Assembly (NCBI RefSeq): GCF_900107625.1
Contig: NZ_FNQK01000015.1
Coordinates: forward strand, 1 to 64,000
DNA: 64,000 bases
Source of the DNA: Bizionia paragorgiae
GTDB taxonomy: Bacteria; Bacteroidota; Bacteroidia; Flavobacteriales; Flavobacteriaceae
Direction: 5' to 3'
Made by a program: the position numbers and the translations under genes. Below the pieces are notes generated by a model. The model saw nothing but the letters and a program-made list of their open reading frames with translations. It had not been told where the DNA came from and made no database searches. Positions 9,923 to 19,038 of the stretch are shown piece after piece (position 1 is the first letter of the stretch; each line of letters opens with the position of its first letter).

Positions 9923-9958
9923 ACCACAAAATTAAAAACAAAACTTTAATTTTGTGGT
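9923..9958. repeat. Perfect 14-bp inverted repeat after fbaA
   Basis: ACCACAAAATTAAA (9923-9936) pairs exactly with TTTAATTTTGTGGT (9945-9958) around an 8-nt loop. Unlike the terminators elsewhere in the window it is not followed directly by a T-run (the next T-tract starts about 25 bp later). It may still end fbaA transcription or protect the 3' end. Confidence 0.6.
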
Positions 9959-10075
9959 CAGGCTTTCGCAACTCGCTTTTATTTTTTTTAAGTAAAAAAT
10001 AAAGAGCTCAAACAAATTGCTTAATCCTTAACGCAGCGATTTTAGCACATAAGCAACAATCGTAATAAACTAAAA

Positions 10076-10945
10076 ATGGCAGATACAATGGCTTGGTTTA
10101 AAAGAAAAGAAAAAGGAATACATACTACCACCGAAGAGAAAAAAGACATTCCTAAAGGATTGTGGTACAAATCTCCAACGGGTAAGATCGTTGACTCTAA
10201 AGAATTAGAGAAAAACTTTTATGTAAGTCCAGAAGACGGATACCATGTTAGAATAGGAAGTAAAGAATATTTCGAAATATTATTTGACGATAATAAATTT
10301 AAAGAATTCGATAAAGACCTGACTTCTAAAGATCCTTTAAAATTCGAAGACACAAAAAAATACCCGGAACGCTTAAAAGCAGCGCAAGCAAAAACGAACC
10401 TTACCGATGCCGTACGTACAGCTGTAGGGAAATCTAAAGGAAAAGATTTAGTTATCGCTTGTATGGATTTCGCTTTTATTGGTGGATCTATGGGAAGTGT
10501 TGTAGGAGAAAAAATTGCACGAGCTGCAGACTACGCGCTTAAAAACAAACTTCCGTTTATGATTATTTCAAAATCGGGAGGTGCAAGAATGATGGAGGCT
10601 GCATTATCATTAATGCAATTGGCTAAAACGTCTGTAAAATTAGCTCAACTTGCCGATGCTGGGATTCCTTACATTTCATTATGTACAGACCCCACTACAG
10701 GAGGAACTACAGCGTCTTTCGCTATGTTAGGAGATATTAATATAAGTGAACCTGGTGCCTTAATCGGATTCGCAGGACCGCGAATTGTAAGAGATACTAC
10801 AGGGAAAGACTTGCCTGAAGATTTTCAAACCGCTGAGTTTTTATTAGAACACGGGTTCTTGGATTTTATCACACATAGAAAATCATTAAAAGATAAAGTA
10901 AATCAATATATCGATTTAATTACTAATCAGCCAATGCGCGCTTAG
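10076..10945 (+). CDS. accD: Acetyl-CoA carboxylase carboxyltransferase subunit beta
   Basis: Beta half of the carboxyltransferase that moves the carboxyl group from biotin to acetyl-CoA, making malonyl-CoA for fatty acid synthesis. The crotonase-like fold is clear: [19 protein letters not shown], then [17 protein letters not shown] and the [16 protein letters not shown] oxyanion region. The usual N-terminal zinc ribbon (KCPxCG ... VCPxCG) is present by alignment, but its four cysteines are replaced (KSPTGK and VSPEDG), so this copy probably binds no zinc. Translation may start at Met5 (10088) rather than Met1. It is followed by a strong terminator. Confidence 0.95.
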   Translation: MADTMAWFKRKEKGIHTTTEEKKDIPKGLWYKSPTGKIVDSKELEKNFYVSPEDGYHVRIGSKEYFEILFDDNKFKEFDKDLTSKDPLKFEDTKKYPERLKAAQAKTNLTDAVRTAVGKSKGKDLVIACMDFAFIGGSMGSVVGEKIARAADYALKNKLPFMIISKSGGARMMEAALSLMQLAKTSVKLAQLADAGIPYISLCTDPTTGGTTASFAMLGDINISEPGALIGFAGPRIVRDTTGKDLPEDFQTAEFLLEHGFLDFITHRKSLKDKVNQYIDLITNQPMRA

Positions 10946-10966
10946 TGTATTAGATTGTAAATTTTT

Positions 10967-11005
10967 AAATGGCATACGTTATATTAAACGTATGCCATTT
11001 TTTTT
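10967..11005 (+). terminator. Rho-independent terminator of accD
   Basis: AATGGCATACGTT and AACGTATGCCATT form a 13-bp perfect stem around a 6-nt loop, followed by a run of T. It lies about 20 bp after the accD stop. Confidence 0.9.
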
Positions 11006-11245
11006 GCTTAATATAAGAGGTAGTTATAGCAAAATACATTTCACACTACTACCACATGACGCTGTTTGTTCTTTTATAAGGACTACAAATAAACGCTTAC
11101 TAATTAATAATGTAAGCGTGTTTATAACTTGTAAATCGTCAACACCAAGGTTGCCAAGACCTGTTTTTGATTGCGTTGAGTATCGCTTTTAAAAAACCTT
11201 CACATTTTTTTTATTTGTATATAATTACAAATCAATAAAAATAAG
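11006..11245. other. Non-coding stretch between accD terminator and rpsO promoter
   Basis: Part of a 362-bp gene-free interval. A short open frame runs through part of it but has low-complexity, non-protein-like composition and overlaps the terminator, so no gene is called. No tRNA, repeat or recognisable riboswitch is seen. Confidence 0.5.
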
Positions 11246-11253
11246 TATATTTG
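11246..11253 (+). promoter_or_regulatory. -7 promoter element of rpsO
   Basis: TATATTTG followed by C fits TAnnTTTG and lies 54 bp before the rpsO ATG. Its position means that an in-frame upstream start at 11251 lies inside the promoter, which fixes the true start at 11308. Confidence 0.6.
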
Positions 11254-11307
11254 CAAATCGAAAGATATACTTTCGTTTACATAACAATCATTTACAACAA
11301 TATTAGC

Positions 11308-11577
11308 ATGTATTTAGATCAAAAAGAAAAAGAAGCAATCTTCAAAAAACACGGAAAAGGACCAAAAGATACCGGTTCAGCTGAAGGGCAAATTGCTTTA
11401 TTCACGTACAGAATTAGCCATTTAACAGAGCACTTAAAAAACAATCGTAAAGATTATAATACAGAGCGTTCATTAGTAAAACTAGTAGGTAAAAGAAGAG
11501 CTTTACTTGACTATTTAACTAAGAAAGATGTCTTAAGATATCGTGCAATTATTAAAGAACTAGGATTAAGAAAATAA
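11308..11577 (+). CDS. rpsO: 30S ribosomal protein S15
   Basis: Small-subunit protein that binds 16S rRNA early in assembly of the platform. The 89-residue length and sequence are standard: the helical region contains DTGSAEGQIALFTYRI, LTEHL and the signature LVGKRRALLDYL. The frame is open further upstream, but the ATG at 11308 gives the family N-terminus (MYLDQKEKEAIF) and lies downstream of the -7 element. It precedes pnp, the classical rpsO-pnp order, with a terminator-like hairpin between them that may allow partial read-through. Confidence 0.97.
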   Translation: MYLDQKEKEAIFKKHGKGPKDTGSAEGQIALFTYRISHLTEHLKNNRKDYNTERSLVKLVGKRRALLDYLTKKDVLRYRAIIKELGLRK

Positions 11578-11587
11578 TCTAACTCTT

Positions 11588-11614
11588 AAACCACGCCTAC
11601 AAGCGTGGTTTTTT
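11588..11614 (+). terminator. Terminator after rpsO
   Basis: AACCACGC and GCGTGGTT form an 8-bp stem with a 5-nt loop followed by TTTT, 10 bp after the rpsO stop. pnp lies 165 bp downstream. Confidence 0.85.
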
Positions 11615-11779
11615 ATTACCTAAACATCCTCAAATGCAAGAGGGTAAAATGCATAGAGAAGAAGCTAGTTACAGTTTTTCATTGGTCATACAACAACTAC
11701 TACTACAACAACAACACAACGACCATTGTTTAACATCGTTCTAGTCAGCAATAATGGGCTAGAACTTAGAATTAAAATT

Positions 11780-14026
11780 ATGATTCCAAAAGTATTTAAA
11801 GAGGTCATAGACCTTGGTGACGGGAGAGAGATTTCTATCGAAACCGGAAAATTAGCAAAACAAGCGCATGGTAGCGTTGTGGTGCAGTCAGGGAAATGTA
11901 TGCTGTTATGTACAGTTGTTTCCAATTACGAACAAAAAGACGTAGATTTTTTACCCTTAACGGTAGACTACAGAGAAAAATTTGCTGCGGCAGGTCGTTA
12001 CCCAGGAGGGTTCTTTAAAAGAGAAGCAAGACCTAGTGACGGTGAAGTATTAACGATGCGTTTAGTGGACCGTGTTTTACGTCCGTTATTCCCTAAAGAT
12101 TATCACTCTGAAACTCAGGTGATGATACAGTTAATGTCTCATGATGATGATGTTATGCCAGATGCTATGGCAGGATTAGCCGCTTCTGCTGCTATTCAAT
12201 TATCAGATTTACCTTTCGAATGCCCTATCTCTGAAGTTAGAGTTGGACGTGTTAATGGTGAATTTGTTATCAACCCAACACGTGCTCAATTAGAGGAATC
12301 TGATTTAGAGATGATGATTGGTGCTTCTGCAGACTCAGTAATGATGGTAGAAGGTGAAATGGATGAGGTTTCTGAAGAGGAAATGGCAGACGCTATTAAG
12401 TTTGCTCACGAAGCGATTAAAGTACAATGTGCTGCTCAAGTAAAATTAGCTGAAGCCTTTGGAAAGAAAGCCGTTCGTGAATACGAACCAGAAAGAGAAG
12501 ATAAAGATTTAGAGAAAAAAGTGTATGATATGGCCTACGATAAAGTGTATGCTATAGCAAAAGCTGGATCTGCTAAACATGAAAGAAGTGCTGCTTTTCA
12601 ACAGATTAAAGAAGATATAAAAGCGACTTTTTCTGAAGAAGAATTGGCTGATTTTGGAGGATTAGTATCTGATTATTATAGAAAAGCTGAAAAAGCAGCT
12701 ATTCGCGATCTAACCTTAAATGAAGGCTTGCGTTTAGATGGAAGAAAAACAGACCAAATTAGACCAATCTGGTGTGAAGTAGATTACTTACCATCTACTC
12801 ACGGTTCTGCAGTTTTTACTCGTGGTGAAACACAAGCATTAGCAACAGTAACTTTAGGTACGTCTAGAGACGCTAACCAATTAGATATGCCGTCTTACGA
12901 AGGTGAAGAGCGTTTCTATTTACATTATAACTTCCCTCCATTTTGTACAGGAGAAGCAAGACCAATCCGTGGGACATCACGTCGTGAAATCGGACATGGT
13001 AACTTAGCACAACGTGCTTTAAAAGGTATGGTGCCAGACGATAGTCCGTACACAATCCGTGTTGTATCTGAAGTTTTAGAATCTAACGGTTCGTCTTCTA
13101 TGGCAACAGTTTGTGCTGGAACTATGGCTTTAATGGATGCCGGTGTTCAAATGACAAAACCAGTTTCTGGTATTGCTATGGGATTAATCTCTGATGCTGA
13201 ATCTGGAAAATATGCTGTATTATCTGATATTTTAGGTGATGAAGATCACTTAGGAGATATGGATTTTAAAGTAACAGGTACTGCCGATGGTATTACCGCT
13301 TGTCAAATGGATATTAAAGTAAAAGGTTTATCATACGAGATTTTAGTGAATGCACTAAAACAAGCGCGTGAAGGTCGTTTACATATCTTAGAGAAGTTAA
13401 CAGATACTATTGCTAAACCAAATGCTGAAGTTAAAGAGCATGCGCCTACAATGGTAACAAGACGTGTTCCTAATGAATTTATCGGTGCCTTAATTGGTCC
13501 TGGTGGAAAAGTAATTCAGGAAATGCAAAAAGAAACTGAGACGACTATCGTTATTAACGAAGATCCAGTTACTGAAGAAGGTATTGTAGAAATATTAGGT
13601 GTTGGTAAGAAAGGTATTGATGCTGTTATGGCAAAAATTGATGCGATCTTATTTAAGCCTACAGTGGGTAACGTATACAAAGTGAAAGTCATTAAAATGT
13701 TAGATTTTGGTGCTGTTGTTGAGTATCTAGATGCTCCAGGTAACGAAGTCTTATTACACGTTAGTGAATTGGCTTGGGAACGTACAGAAAATGTTAGCGA
13801 TGTGGTTAATATGGGTGACGAATTTGAAGTTAAATACTTCGGTTTAGACCCTAGAACACGTAAAGAAAAAGTATCTCGTAAAGCGATTTTACCAAAACCA
13901 GAAGGTTTTAAAGAAAGACCGCCAAGAGATAACGATCGTAACAACGACCGTAATAAAGGTAGAGACAACCGTGGACGCGATAACCGTAGAGACGACAGAA
14001 AACCTAGAGAAGATAAAAAAGACTAA
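11780..14026 (+). CDS. pnp: Polyribonucleotide nucleotidyltransferase (PNPase)
   Basis: Phosphorolytic 3'-5' exoribonuclease of mRNA decay, about 748 residues from the ATG at 11780 ([15 protein letters not shown]). Domains in order: RNase PH-like 1, an all-helical linker, RNase PH-like 2 with the catalytic core, a KH domain with the loop IGPGGK, and an S1 domain beginning [19 protein letters not shown]. The tail after about residue 705 is rich in Arg, Asp and Asn, and probably disordered. An in-frame upstream ATG at 11726 would add 18 residues foreign to the family, so 11780 is preferred. Confidence 0.95.
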   Translation: MIPKVFKEVIDLGDGREISIETGKLAKQAHGSVVVQSGKCMLLCTVVSNYEQKDVDFLPLTVDYREKFAAAGRYPGGFFKREARPSDGEVLTMRLVDRVLRPLFPKDYHSETQVMIQLMSHDDDVMPDAMAGLAASAAIQLSDLPFECPISEVRVGRVNGEFVINPTRAQLEESDLEMMIGASADSVMMVEGEMDEVSEEEMADAIKFAHEAIKVQCAAQVKLAEAFGKKAVREYEPEREDKDLEKKVYDMAYDKVYAIAKAGSAKHERSAAFQQIKEDIKATFSEEELADFGGLVSDYYRKAEKAAIRDLTLNEGLRLDGRKTDQIRPIWCEVDYLPSTHGSAVFTRGETQALATVTLGTSRDANQLDMPSYEGEERFYLHYNFPPFCTGEARPIRGTSRREIGHGNLAQRALKGMVPDDSPYTIRVVSEVLESNGSSSMATVCAGTMALMDAGVQMTKPVSGIAMGLISDAESGKYAVLSDILGDEDHLGDMDFKVTGTADGITACQMDIKVKGLSYEILVNALKQAREGRLHILEKLTDTIAKPNAEVKEHAPTMVTRRVPNEFIGALIGPGGKVIQEMQKETETTIVINEDPVTEEGIVEILGVGKKGIDAVMAKIDAILFKPTVGNVYKVKVIKMLDFGAVVEYLDAPGNEVLLHVSELAWERTENVSDVVNMGDEFEVKYFGLDPRTRKEKVSRKAILPKPEGFKERPPRDNDRNNDRNKGRDNRGRDNRRDDRKPREDKKD

Positions 14027-14045
14027 ACACTTTTTTAAAATAACT

Positions 14046-14080
14046 AAAAGCCCTTCAATTTATTTTGAAGGGCTTTTTTT
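14046..14080 (+). terminator. Rho-independent terminator of pnp
   Basis: AAAGCCCTTCAA and TTGAAGGGCTTT form a 12-bp stem around about 7 nt, followed by a run of eight or more T, 20 bp after the pnp stop. Confidence 0.92.
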
Positions 14081-14160
14081 TGTGCCTCTGTTAGTCGTAA
14101 ACTGTTATTTTAGTGAGATCCAATACGTCGAAATAACCTACTAATCATTCTAAACTCTAC

Positions 14161-14179
14161 CCTAACCTAACCTAACCCT
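14161..14179. repeat. Short CCTAA tandem repeat
   Basis: Three perfect CCTAA units plus a partial one (preceded by CCTAACC-like bases) lie in the 260-bp leader between the pnp terminator and the accessory gene at 14342. No promoter consensus is obvious around it. The rest of this 315-bp interval shows nothing else beyond the terminator. Confidence 0.7.
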
Positions 14180-14341
14180 ATGTATTACATGTCTTCATAA
14201 TTAATTATTTAATTTATTAAAAATCAGTACATTTATAGTATCCAAAACTATATCTGTCCAAACAATAGTAGGGCACACCAAGTAATTGCGAAAAGAAAGA
14301 GGATTTAACTTGGTGAAAAACGAAACCAACAGCGCGTAAAC

Positions 14342-15376
14342 ATGGTATCTAATTCTTTATTTAATATACAGTCGTTCGATGGCGAATTAACCAACGCTAT
14401 TCATTCTAGTATTCGAGATTTCGGACAAGAACAGCGTAGTGCAAATTTTTGGGCGATGACTAGCTTGCAAAGACATATTGAAGAAGCGGTAAAAAACATA
14501 ACTCAAAAAAACAATCTTGCCCAGGGGGCTTCAGGAGTCAACCCTCCAGGTGGAGGGTTTCGTGTTACTTTCGGATTGCAAATACAAGTGGGGTATACCA
14601 TTAGACTTCGCGGTTCGGCGAATGTAGGTTATGGGAACCGATGGGGTAATTTTGGAGGGACATCCTCGCTTCATTTCTCAGCTTATAATGGTGGTTTAGG
14701 CACCGGTGTAAATAAAAATAACCTTGTTGTAGATGTTACAGCTGCGGTTAATCTTACTGTAGGAAGAGGAACAGGAACACCACTACAATCTTATGCATTA
14801 AATTACAACGCTCCAATACCTTCACTTAATACCTTTAAAAATTCCTTTAGCTACGGTCAGCTTTTAACATGGAATTCGGCAATTAATAATAATCAGTTTT
14901 CTTTAGATAACATTCAGCGTGAAGGGATGATTGGGTTTAGGCTTGGTGATGTAAATGTGAGCTCCAATAACGATACGCGTATAGGTTATTTTGGTGCGGG
15001 GACAGATATGGGGTGGACAGGAGGTTTAGTAGTAACAACCCCATTTTTTGAAGTCGGATTTCAAGATTTTTCTGGGGATTATTTTAAAGGTCCTCGAGAC
15101 GGAAAAGGTAGCTTTAACGACGATGAACGGCGAGAGCTATTACGTCGGAATAATGAGAACGCTTTCGAATCGGGATTTCACCGTCAATCCCCTTATCAGA
15201 AAAGGTTAAATAAAGCCTCAACTTATGTTCGCATTAATAGCAGTGATGGCTATACTATTTCGGTGGATTTAATTGGAGATGCTTGGCTCCAAAATGCCAT
15301 TCATAAAGCGATAAAAGATTTTAAATTTGAATATAATTATAAAACTATAGAAGCATGGGGTGGCAAAAATTGGTAA
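14342..15376 (+). CDS. Gly/aromatic-rich protein of unknown function; candidate secreted toxin
   Basis: A 344-residue protein without signal peptide or membrane helix. The middle (about residues 65-260) is rich in Gly, Asn, Phe and Tyr with alternating beta-like strands, e.g. GGGFRVTFGLQIQVGYTIRL. The composition reminds me of the polymorphic toxin type 23 domain found in Bacteroidota, but I cannot confirm that by eye. The motif NAIHSSIRDF (18-27) recurs as NAIHKAIKDF (about 318-327), framing the protein. The last 22 bp overlap the start of a lipoprotein gene in another frame, an arrangement common for effector/immunity pairs. No secretion marker domain is visible, so the effector idea is inference. 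Confidence 0.7.
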   Translation: MVSNSLFNIQSFDGELTNAIHSSIRDFGQEQRSANFWAMTSLQRHIEEAVKNITQKNNLAQGASGVNPPGGGFRVTFGLQIQVGYTIRLRGSANVGYGNRWGNFGGTSSLHFSAYNGGLGTGVNKNNLVVDVTAAVNLTVGRGTGTPLQSYALNYNAPIPSLNTFKNSFSYGQLLTWNSAINNNQFSLDNIQREGMIGFRLGDVNVSSNNDTRIGYFGAGTDMGWTGGLVVTTPFFEVGFQDFSGDYFKGPRDGKGSFNDDERRELLRRNNENAFESGFHRQSPYQKRLNKASTYVRINSSDGYTISVDLIGDAWLQNAIHKAIKDFKFEYNYKTIEAWGGKNW

Positions 15377-15858
15377 TACTATCATTACTAGGGGTTTTGA
15401 TTCAAAGTTGCTGTACGCCCTTACTTCAAAAAAAATTCTACACTACAGAATTTGGAGGCGAGCGACCTCTTAAAAGTAAGTTTAAATTGGCGAAAACGCC
15501 CTATATTCTGAAAAAAGAAGACGTTATAAAAACGAATCATATCTACTCAACGTCGTTTAAAATGGATGGAGGTAAGAAAAGTGAATACACTAGTTTTTTG
15601 CGTTTTTTTAGTGATGGTAGGTTTATTTCAAACGCTTTAGACACGAGTGGTCCTTTATTAGATCAGTATAATAATTTAAAAAAGGGCAATGTAGGCTACT
15701 ACAAAATTGAAGGTAATACCATTCGTTTAGAGGAGTTTATTGTTGGAGCTCAAGATTGTGGTAAATACCATGAGTACACCTTGCCCCTTTCACAAGATGG
15801 TATTAAAGGATATATCCATACCCTAGTAAGTGCTTTGTCAGGAACACCCGATTGGTAG
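15355..15858 (+). CDS. Small lipoprotein overlapping the preceding gene; possible immunity protein
   Basis: A 167-residue putative lipoprotein: MGWQKLVILSLLGVLIQSCC gives a hydrophobic signal with a lipobox before Cys19 or Cys20. The remainder is a small soluble domain with no family I recognise; it contains a Tyr/Gly-rich stretch around GNVGYYKIEGNTIRLEEF, reminiscent of lipocalin-like or META-type sheets. It overlaps the previous gene by 22 bp, so expression is almost certainly coupled. If the upstream protein is a toxin, a periplasmic-facing lipoprotein would be a natural immunity factor; this is untested. Confidence 0.7.
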   Translation: MGWQKLVILSLLGVLIQSCCTPLLQKKFYTTEFGGERPLKSKFKLAKTPYILKKEDVIKTNHIYSTSFKMDGGKKSEYTSFLRFFSDGRFISNALDTSGPLLDQYNNLKKGNVGYYKIEGNTIRLEEFIVGAQDCGKYHEYTLPLSQDGIKGYIHTLVSALSGTPDW

Positions 15859-16159
15859 CTATGACCAATATTTAAAACGTAGTAAAACATGGTTATTCTT
15901 AAAAAAACAATCTAAAATCGGGGTTATATTTAAAAATCGGACTGTTTTTCCGACAATATGTCAGCTTTTTAACGTGGTGTCAAGGTCTTGCTATTTCCAA
16001 AGTCGTAAGTAAATCCTCAAATTGTTAACAACATCTCAATTTTACGGTAATTTGTTACCAAATTGATGATTCTTGAAATTAAATCAAATAACTGGCACTT
16101 TCGCATAGTACTTGCACATTTTACAGTAGAATTAATAATTAGAATTAATAATAAACAAA
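15859..16159. other. Gap between accessory pair and proline operon
   Basis: About 300 bp with no convincing gene. A 60-codon open frame overlaps the end of the lipoprotein gene and has no protein-like features. A short TCGGA...TCCGA hairpin near 15935-15955 lacks a T-run. The promoter of proC must lie in the distal part; a TAGTACTTGC near 16105 is only a poor match to TAnnTTTG. Confidence 0.4.
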
Positions 16160-16966
16160 ATGAAAGTATTAGTAATTGGAGCAGGAAACATGGGATTAAC
16201 TTATTCGGAAGGGATGGCGACATCGCCTTTATTGAGTAAGCACAAATTAAGAATATACGATACTGATCCAAAAAAAATTAAACTATTAGTTCAGCAACCT
16301 CTTTTTAATGTTTACGACGATCTTGAAGATTGTCTTCCAAAAGCCGATGTAGTATTTATAGCGGTAAAGCCATACCACTGTGAGGATTTATTTAAAAAAA
16401 TGAAACCTTTAATTAATAATGATCAATTGTTTGTATCGTTAATGGCAGGAGTAACTATAGAATTAATACAAGATCAATTAGGTATAGAAAAAGTTATTAG
16501 AACTATGCCCAATTTACCCGCTCAAGTGGGCAAAGGTGTTACTTCTTATACTGAATCTGAAGCTGTTTCTAAACTAGAACTTATCATGGTTCGTAATTTA
16601 TTAGATACTACAGGGACCTCAATTCACGTGGAAACAGAAAAATTTATCGATGCGTCTACGGGTATTTCTGGTAGTGGTCCAGCTTATGTCTTTTACTTTA
16701 TGCAATCAATGTTAGAAGCTGCTCTAAAAATGGGCTTTTCGCAGTTCGACTCTAAAATATTGGTAAGAAGCACATTTGAAGGTGCAATTGAGTTATTTAA
16801 CCAAAATGACATATCACCAGAAAACTGGATTACTCGTGTGGCTTCTAAAGGAGGCACCACCCAAGCAGCTATAGATTCCTTAGATGCTAATAATGTAAAT
16901 CAGCTTATTCAAGATGCCGCGTATGCTGCTTTTAACAGAGCTGTCGAATTAGGGAAAGAGTATTAA
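16160..16966 (+). CDS. proC: Pyrroline-5-carboxylate reductase
   Basis: Last enzyme of proline biosynthesis: NAD(P)H reduction of pyrroline-5-carboxylate to proline. The 268-residue protein opens with the Rossmann dinucleotide site VIGAGNMGLTYSEGM (residues 4-18) and carries the family signature in GISGSGPAYVFYFMQSM and ASKGGTTQAAIDSL near residues 170 and 232. It is the first gene of proC-proB-proA, with gaps of 14 and 10 bp, so all three steps from glutamate are in one operon. Synthesis is thereby kept apart from the catabolic pruA gene found further along. Confidence 0.95.
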   Translation: MKVLVIGAGNMGLTYSEGMATSPLLSKHKLRIYDTDPKKIKLLVQQPLFNVYDDLEDCLPKADVVFIAVKPYHCEDLFKKMKPLINNDQLFVSLMAGVTIELIQDQLGIEKVIRTMPNLPAQVGKGVTSYTESEAVSKLELIMVRNLLDTTGTSIHVETEKFIDASTGISGSGPAYVFYFMQSMLEAALKMGFSQFDSKILVRSTFEGAIELFNQNDISPENWITRVASKGGTTQAAIDSLDANNVNQLIQDAAYAAFNRAVELGKEY

Positions 16967-16980
16967 TAGAAAACACATTT

Positions 16981-17751
16981 ATGAGTTTAAAAAGAGTAGT
17001 AGTAAAAGTAGGTACCAATGTACTTACAAATAAAGATAATAGAATATTAGGCCCAGTACTAAAAGAACTAGTTCGTCAAATTTCAGTGCTTTACGAACGC
17101 GATATCATGGTGGTTTTAGTGTCTTCAGGTTCGGCAATAGCCGGAAAAGAAGTTATTGGAGAAACAAATATACAAGATGCATCGGTGCGTAGACAAGTTT
17201 ACTCTGCGGTAGGTCAACCTCGAATGATGCGTCATTACTATAGTTTGTTTCATGATTACGGAATGCGATGTGCACAGGTTTTGGCTACAAAGCGTGATTT
17301 TGATATGGGCGTGCATAGAGATAATATGATTAATTGTTATGAAGGGCTTCTATCGGAAGGCATTATTCCTATTGCCAATGAAGATGATGCAGTATCAATT
17401 ACTATGTCTATGTTTACAGACAACGACGAACTTGCAAGCTTAATCGCCGAGCTTATAGATGCCGATCGCTTAATTATCCTATCGGATACCGACGGACTAT
17501 ATACCGGGCATCCTGATGACGAAGACTCTGAACAGATAAGTGAGGTGAAAGGGAATGAAAACGTCGAACAGTATGTTCAGGCTTCTAACAAAAAAGAAGG
17601 CGAAGGCCGTGGCGGTATGGCTTCGAAATTAAGAATTGCAAAAAAAACCGCGAAAAAACAGATTCCTACCTATATCGCCAATGGTAAACGACAAAATGTA
17701 ATAGTCGATATTATTGATGATAAGGAGATCGGAACAAAATTTATTCACTAA
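16981..17751 (+). CDS. proB: Glutamate 5-kinase
   Basis: First committed enzyme of proline synthesis, phosphorylating glutamate to glutamyl-5-phosphate; it is the usual target of proline feedback inhibition. The 256-residue protein consists of the amino acid kinase domain only: VVKVGTNVLTNKD at the N-terminus, VLVSSGSAIAGKE, the NEDDAV loop, and LSDTDGLYTG. It lacks the C-terminal PUA domain of the E. coli enzyme, which is normal for many Bacteroidota. GRGGMASKLRIAKK near residue 213 is the conserved substrate loop. Confidence 0.95.
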   Translation: MSLKRVVVKVGTNVLTNKDNRILGPVLKELVRQISVLYERDIMVVLVSSGSAIAGKEVIGETNIQDASVRRQVYSAVGQPRMMRHYYSLFHDYGMRCAQVLATKRDFDMGVHRDNMINCYEGLLSEGIIPIANEDDAVSITMSMFTDNDELASLIAELIDADRLIILSDTDGLYTGHPDDEDSEQISEVKGNENVEQYVQASNKKEGEGRGGMASKLRIAKKTAKKQIPTYIANGKRQNVIVDIIDDKEIGTKFIH

Positions 17752-17761
17752 AAACAAGCAA

Positions 17762-18961
17762 ATGAAATTATTACCAATAGATATAAAAAATAAGGTTCTT
17801 GATGCCATGATGCGCATTATAGACAGAGATAGAACCAAAATATTAGAAGAAAATAAAAAAGATTTAGAAGCGTTTAATAAAGAAGATCGCGCATTGTATG
17901 ACCGATTAGTTGTTGATGATAATAAAATCGATGACATGATAAACGCTATTAAAAAAGTAAGACATCAAGAGGATCCTGTAAATCAAGAGATCTCGAGTAT
18001 TACCTTAGATAGCGGTTTAGAGATTACGAATAAAACAGCGCCTTTTGGAACTATTTTAATCATTTACGAGTCGCGACCGGATGTCACTATTGAAGCCGCA
18101 GTACTTGCGTTTAAAGCCAATAATAAGATATTATTAAAAGGTGGTAAAGAAGCGATTCACAGTAATCTCATTCTTGAAAAATGCTGGCATGAGGCTTTAG
18201 AAGAAAATAATTTATCTAGAGATTGGATTAAATTATTGCATCTTAAGCGTGAAGAAACACAAGAATTTTTACGTAATCCAACCGAGAAATTAGACCTTAT
18301 AGTGCCAAGAGGAGGTGAGCGATTAATTAAGTTTGTTAAAGACAATGCTACCTGTGCTGTGCTTATTAGTGGTCGAGGTAATAACTTTTTGTATGTTGCC
18401 GAAGATGCCGATTGGGATAAAGCAGTTAAAGTGATTGTGAACGCTAAAACAGATAAGATTTCGGGGTGTAATGCCTTGGATAAAGTTTTAATTAATAAAA
18501 GCATTCCTAATTATGAAGCGAAAGTAAAGGAGCTTCAGCAGGTTTTAAAACAACTAGATGTCGCTTTGGTTGTCGATCAAGCGATTGGGAATATATTGCC
18601 TAATGAAGAAGTAATTCAAGAGGAATCCATCTGGTATGAAGAGTTTTTGGCGATGAAATTATTAATTGCTGAATCATCAGATTTAGATCAAGCAATTTCT
18701 GTAATTAATACGTTTTCTGGCGGACACTCCGCAGCGATATTAACCGAAAGTCAGCAACAAGCAGCAACCTTTATGGAGCAAGTGGATAGCGCCGCAGTTT
18801 ATCATAACGCTTCCACTAGGTTTACCGATGGTGGCCAAATGGGCGTTGGTGCAGAATTGGCTATTAGTACCGATAAATTACACCACCGTGGTCCGTTAGG
18901 ATTAAAACAATTAGTAACTAATAAATACTATGTTTTTGGTGATGGACATATCCGTGTGTAG
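17762..18961 (+). CDS. proA: Glutamate-5-semialdehyde dehydrogenase
   Basis: NADPH-dependent reduction of glutamyl-5-phosphate to glutamate semialdehyde, which cyclises to the ProC substrate. About 399 residues of the aldehyde dehydrogenase fold: YESRPDVTIEAAVLAFKANN, LIVPRGGERLIKFV, the nucleophilic cysteine in KISGCNALDKVL, and STRFTDGGQMGVGAE near the C-terminus. The frame is open further upstream across the end of proB (to 17714), but MKLLPIDIKNKVL at 17762 is the family start and lies just past the proB stop. Confidence 0.95.
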   Translation: MKLLPIDIKNKVLDAMMRIIDRDRTKILEENKKDLEAFNKEDRALYDRLVVDDNKIDDMINAIKKVRHQEDPVNQEISSITLDSGLEITNKTAPFGTILIIYESRPDVTIEAAVLAFKANNKILLKGGKEAIHSNLILEKCWHEALEENNLSRDWIKLLHLKREETQEFLRNPTEKLDLIVPRGGERLIKFVKDNATCAVLISGRGNNFLYVAEDADWDKAVKVIVNAKTDKISGCNALDKVLINKSIPNYEAKVKELQQVLKQLDVALVVDQAIGNILPNEEVIQEESIWYEEFLAMKLLIAESSDLDQAISVINTFSGGHSAAILTESQQQAATFMEQVDSAAVYHNASTRFTDGGQMGVGAELAISTDKLHHRGPLGLKQLVTNKYYVFGDGHIRV

Positions 18962-18999
18962 TTTTTTTAGATTAATTACGAATTAATACGTTAGTTATT

Positions 19000-19038
19000 A
19001 AGGGGTTAGGTGATTTAATTATTTAATCCCTTTTTTTT
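19000..19038 (+). terminator. Terminator of the proline operon
   Basis: AAGGGGTTA can pair with TAATCCCTT (one G-T pair) around a loop of about 16 nt, followed by TTTTTTT. It lies 39 bp after the proA stop. The long loop makes it less ideal than others in the window. Confidence 0.65.

Noticed and set aside
10992-11192. 66-codon open frame after accD
   Set aside because: It starts inside the accD terminator and shows no protein-like features.
15830-16012. 60-codon open frame after the lipoprotein
   Set aside because: Overlaps the lipoprotein end, basic/hydrophobic random composition, no start context.
16017-16271. Minus-strand open frame across the proC promoter
   Set aside because: Overlaps the start of proC and has no family resemblance.
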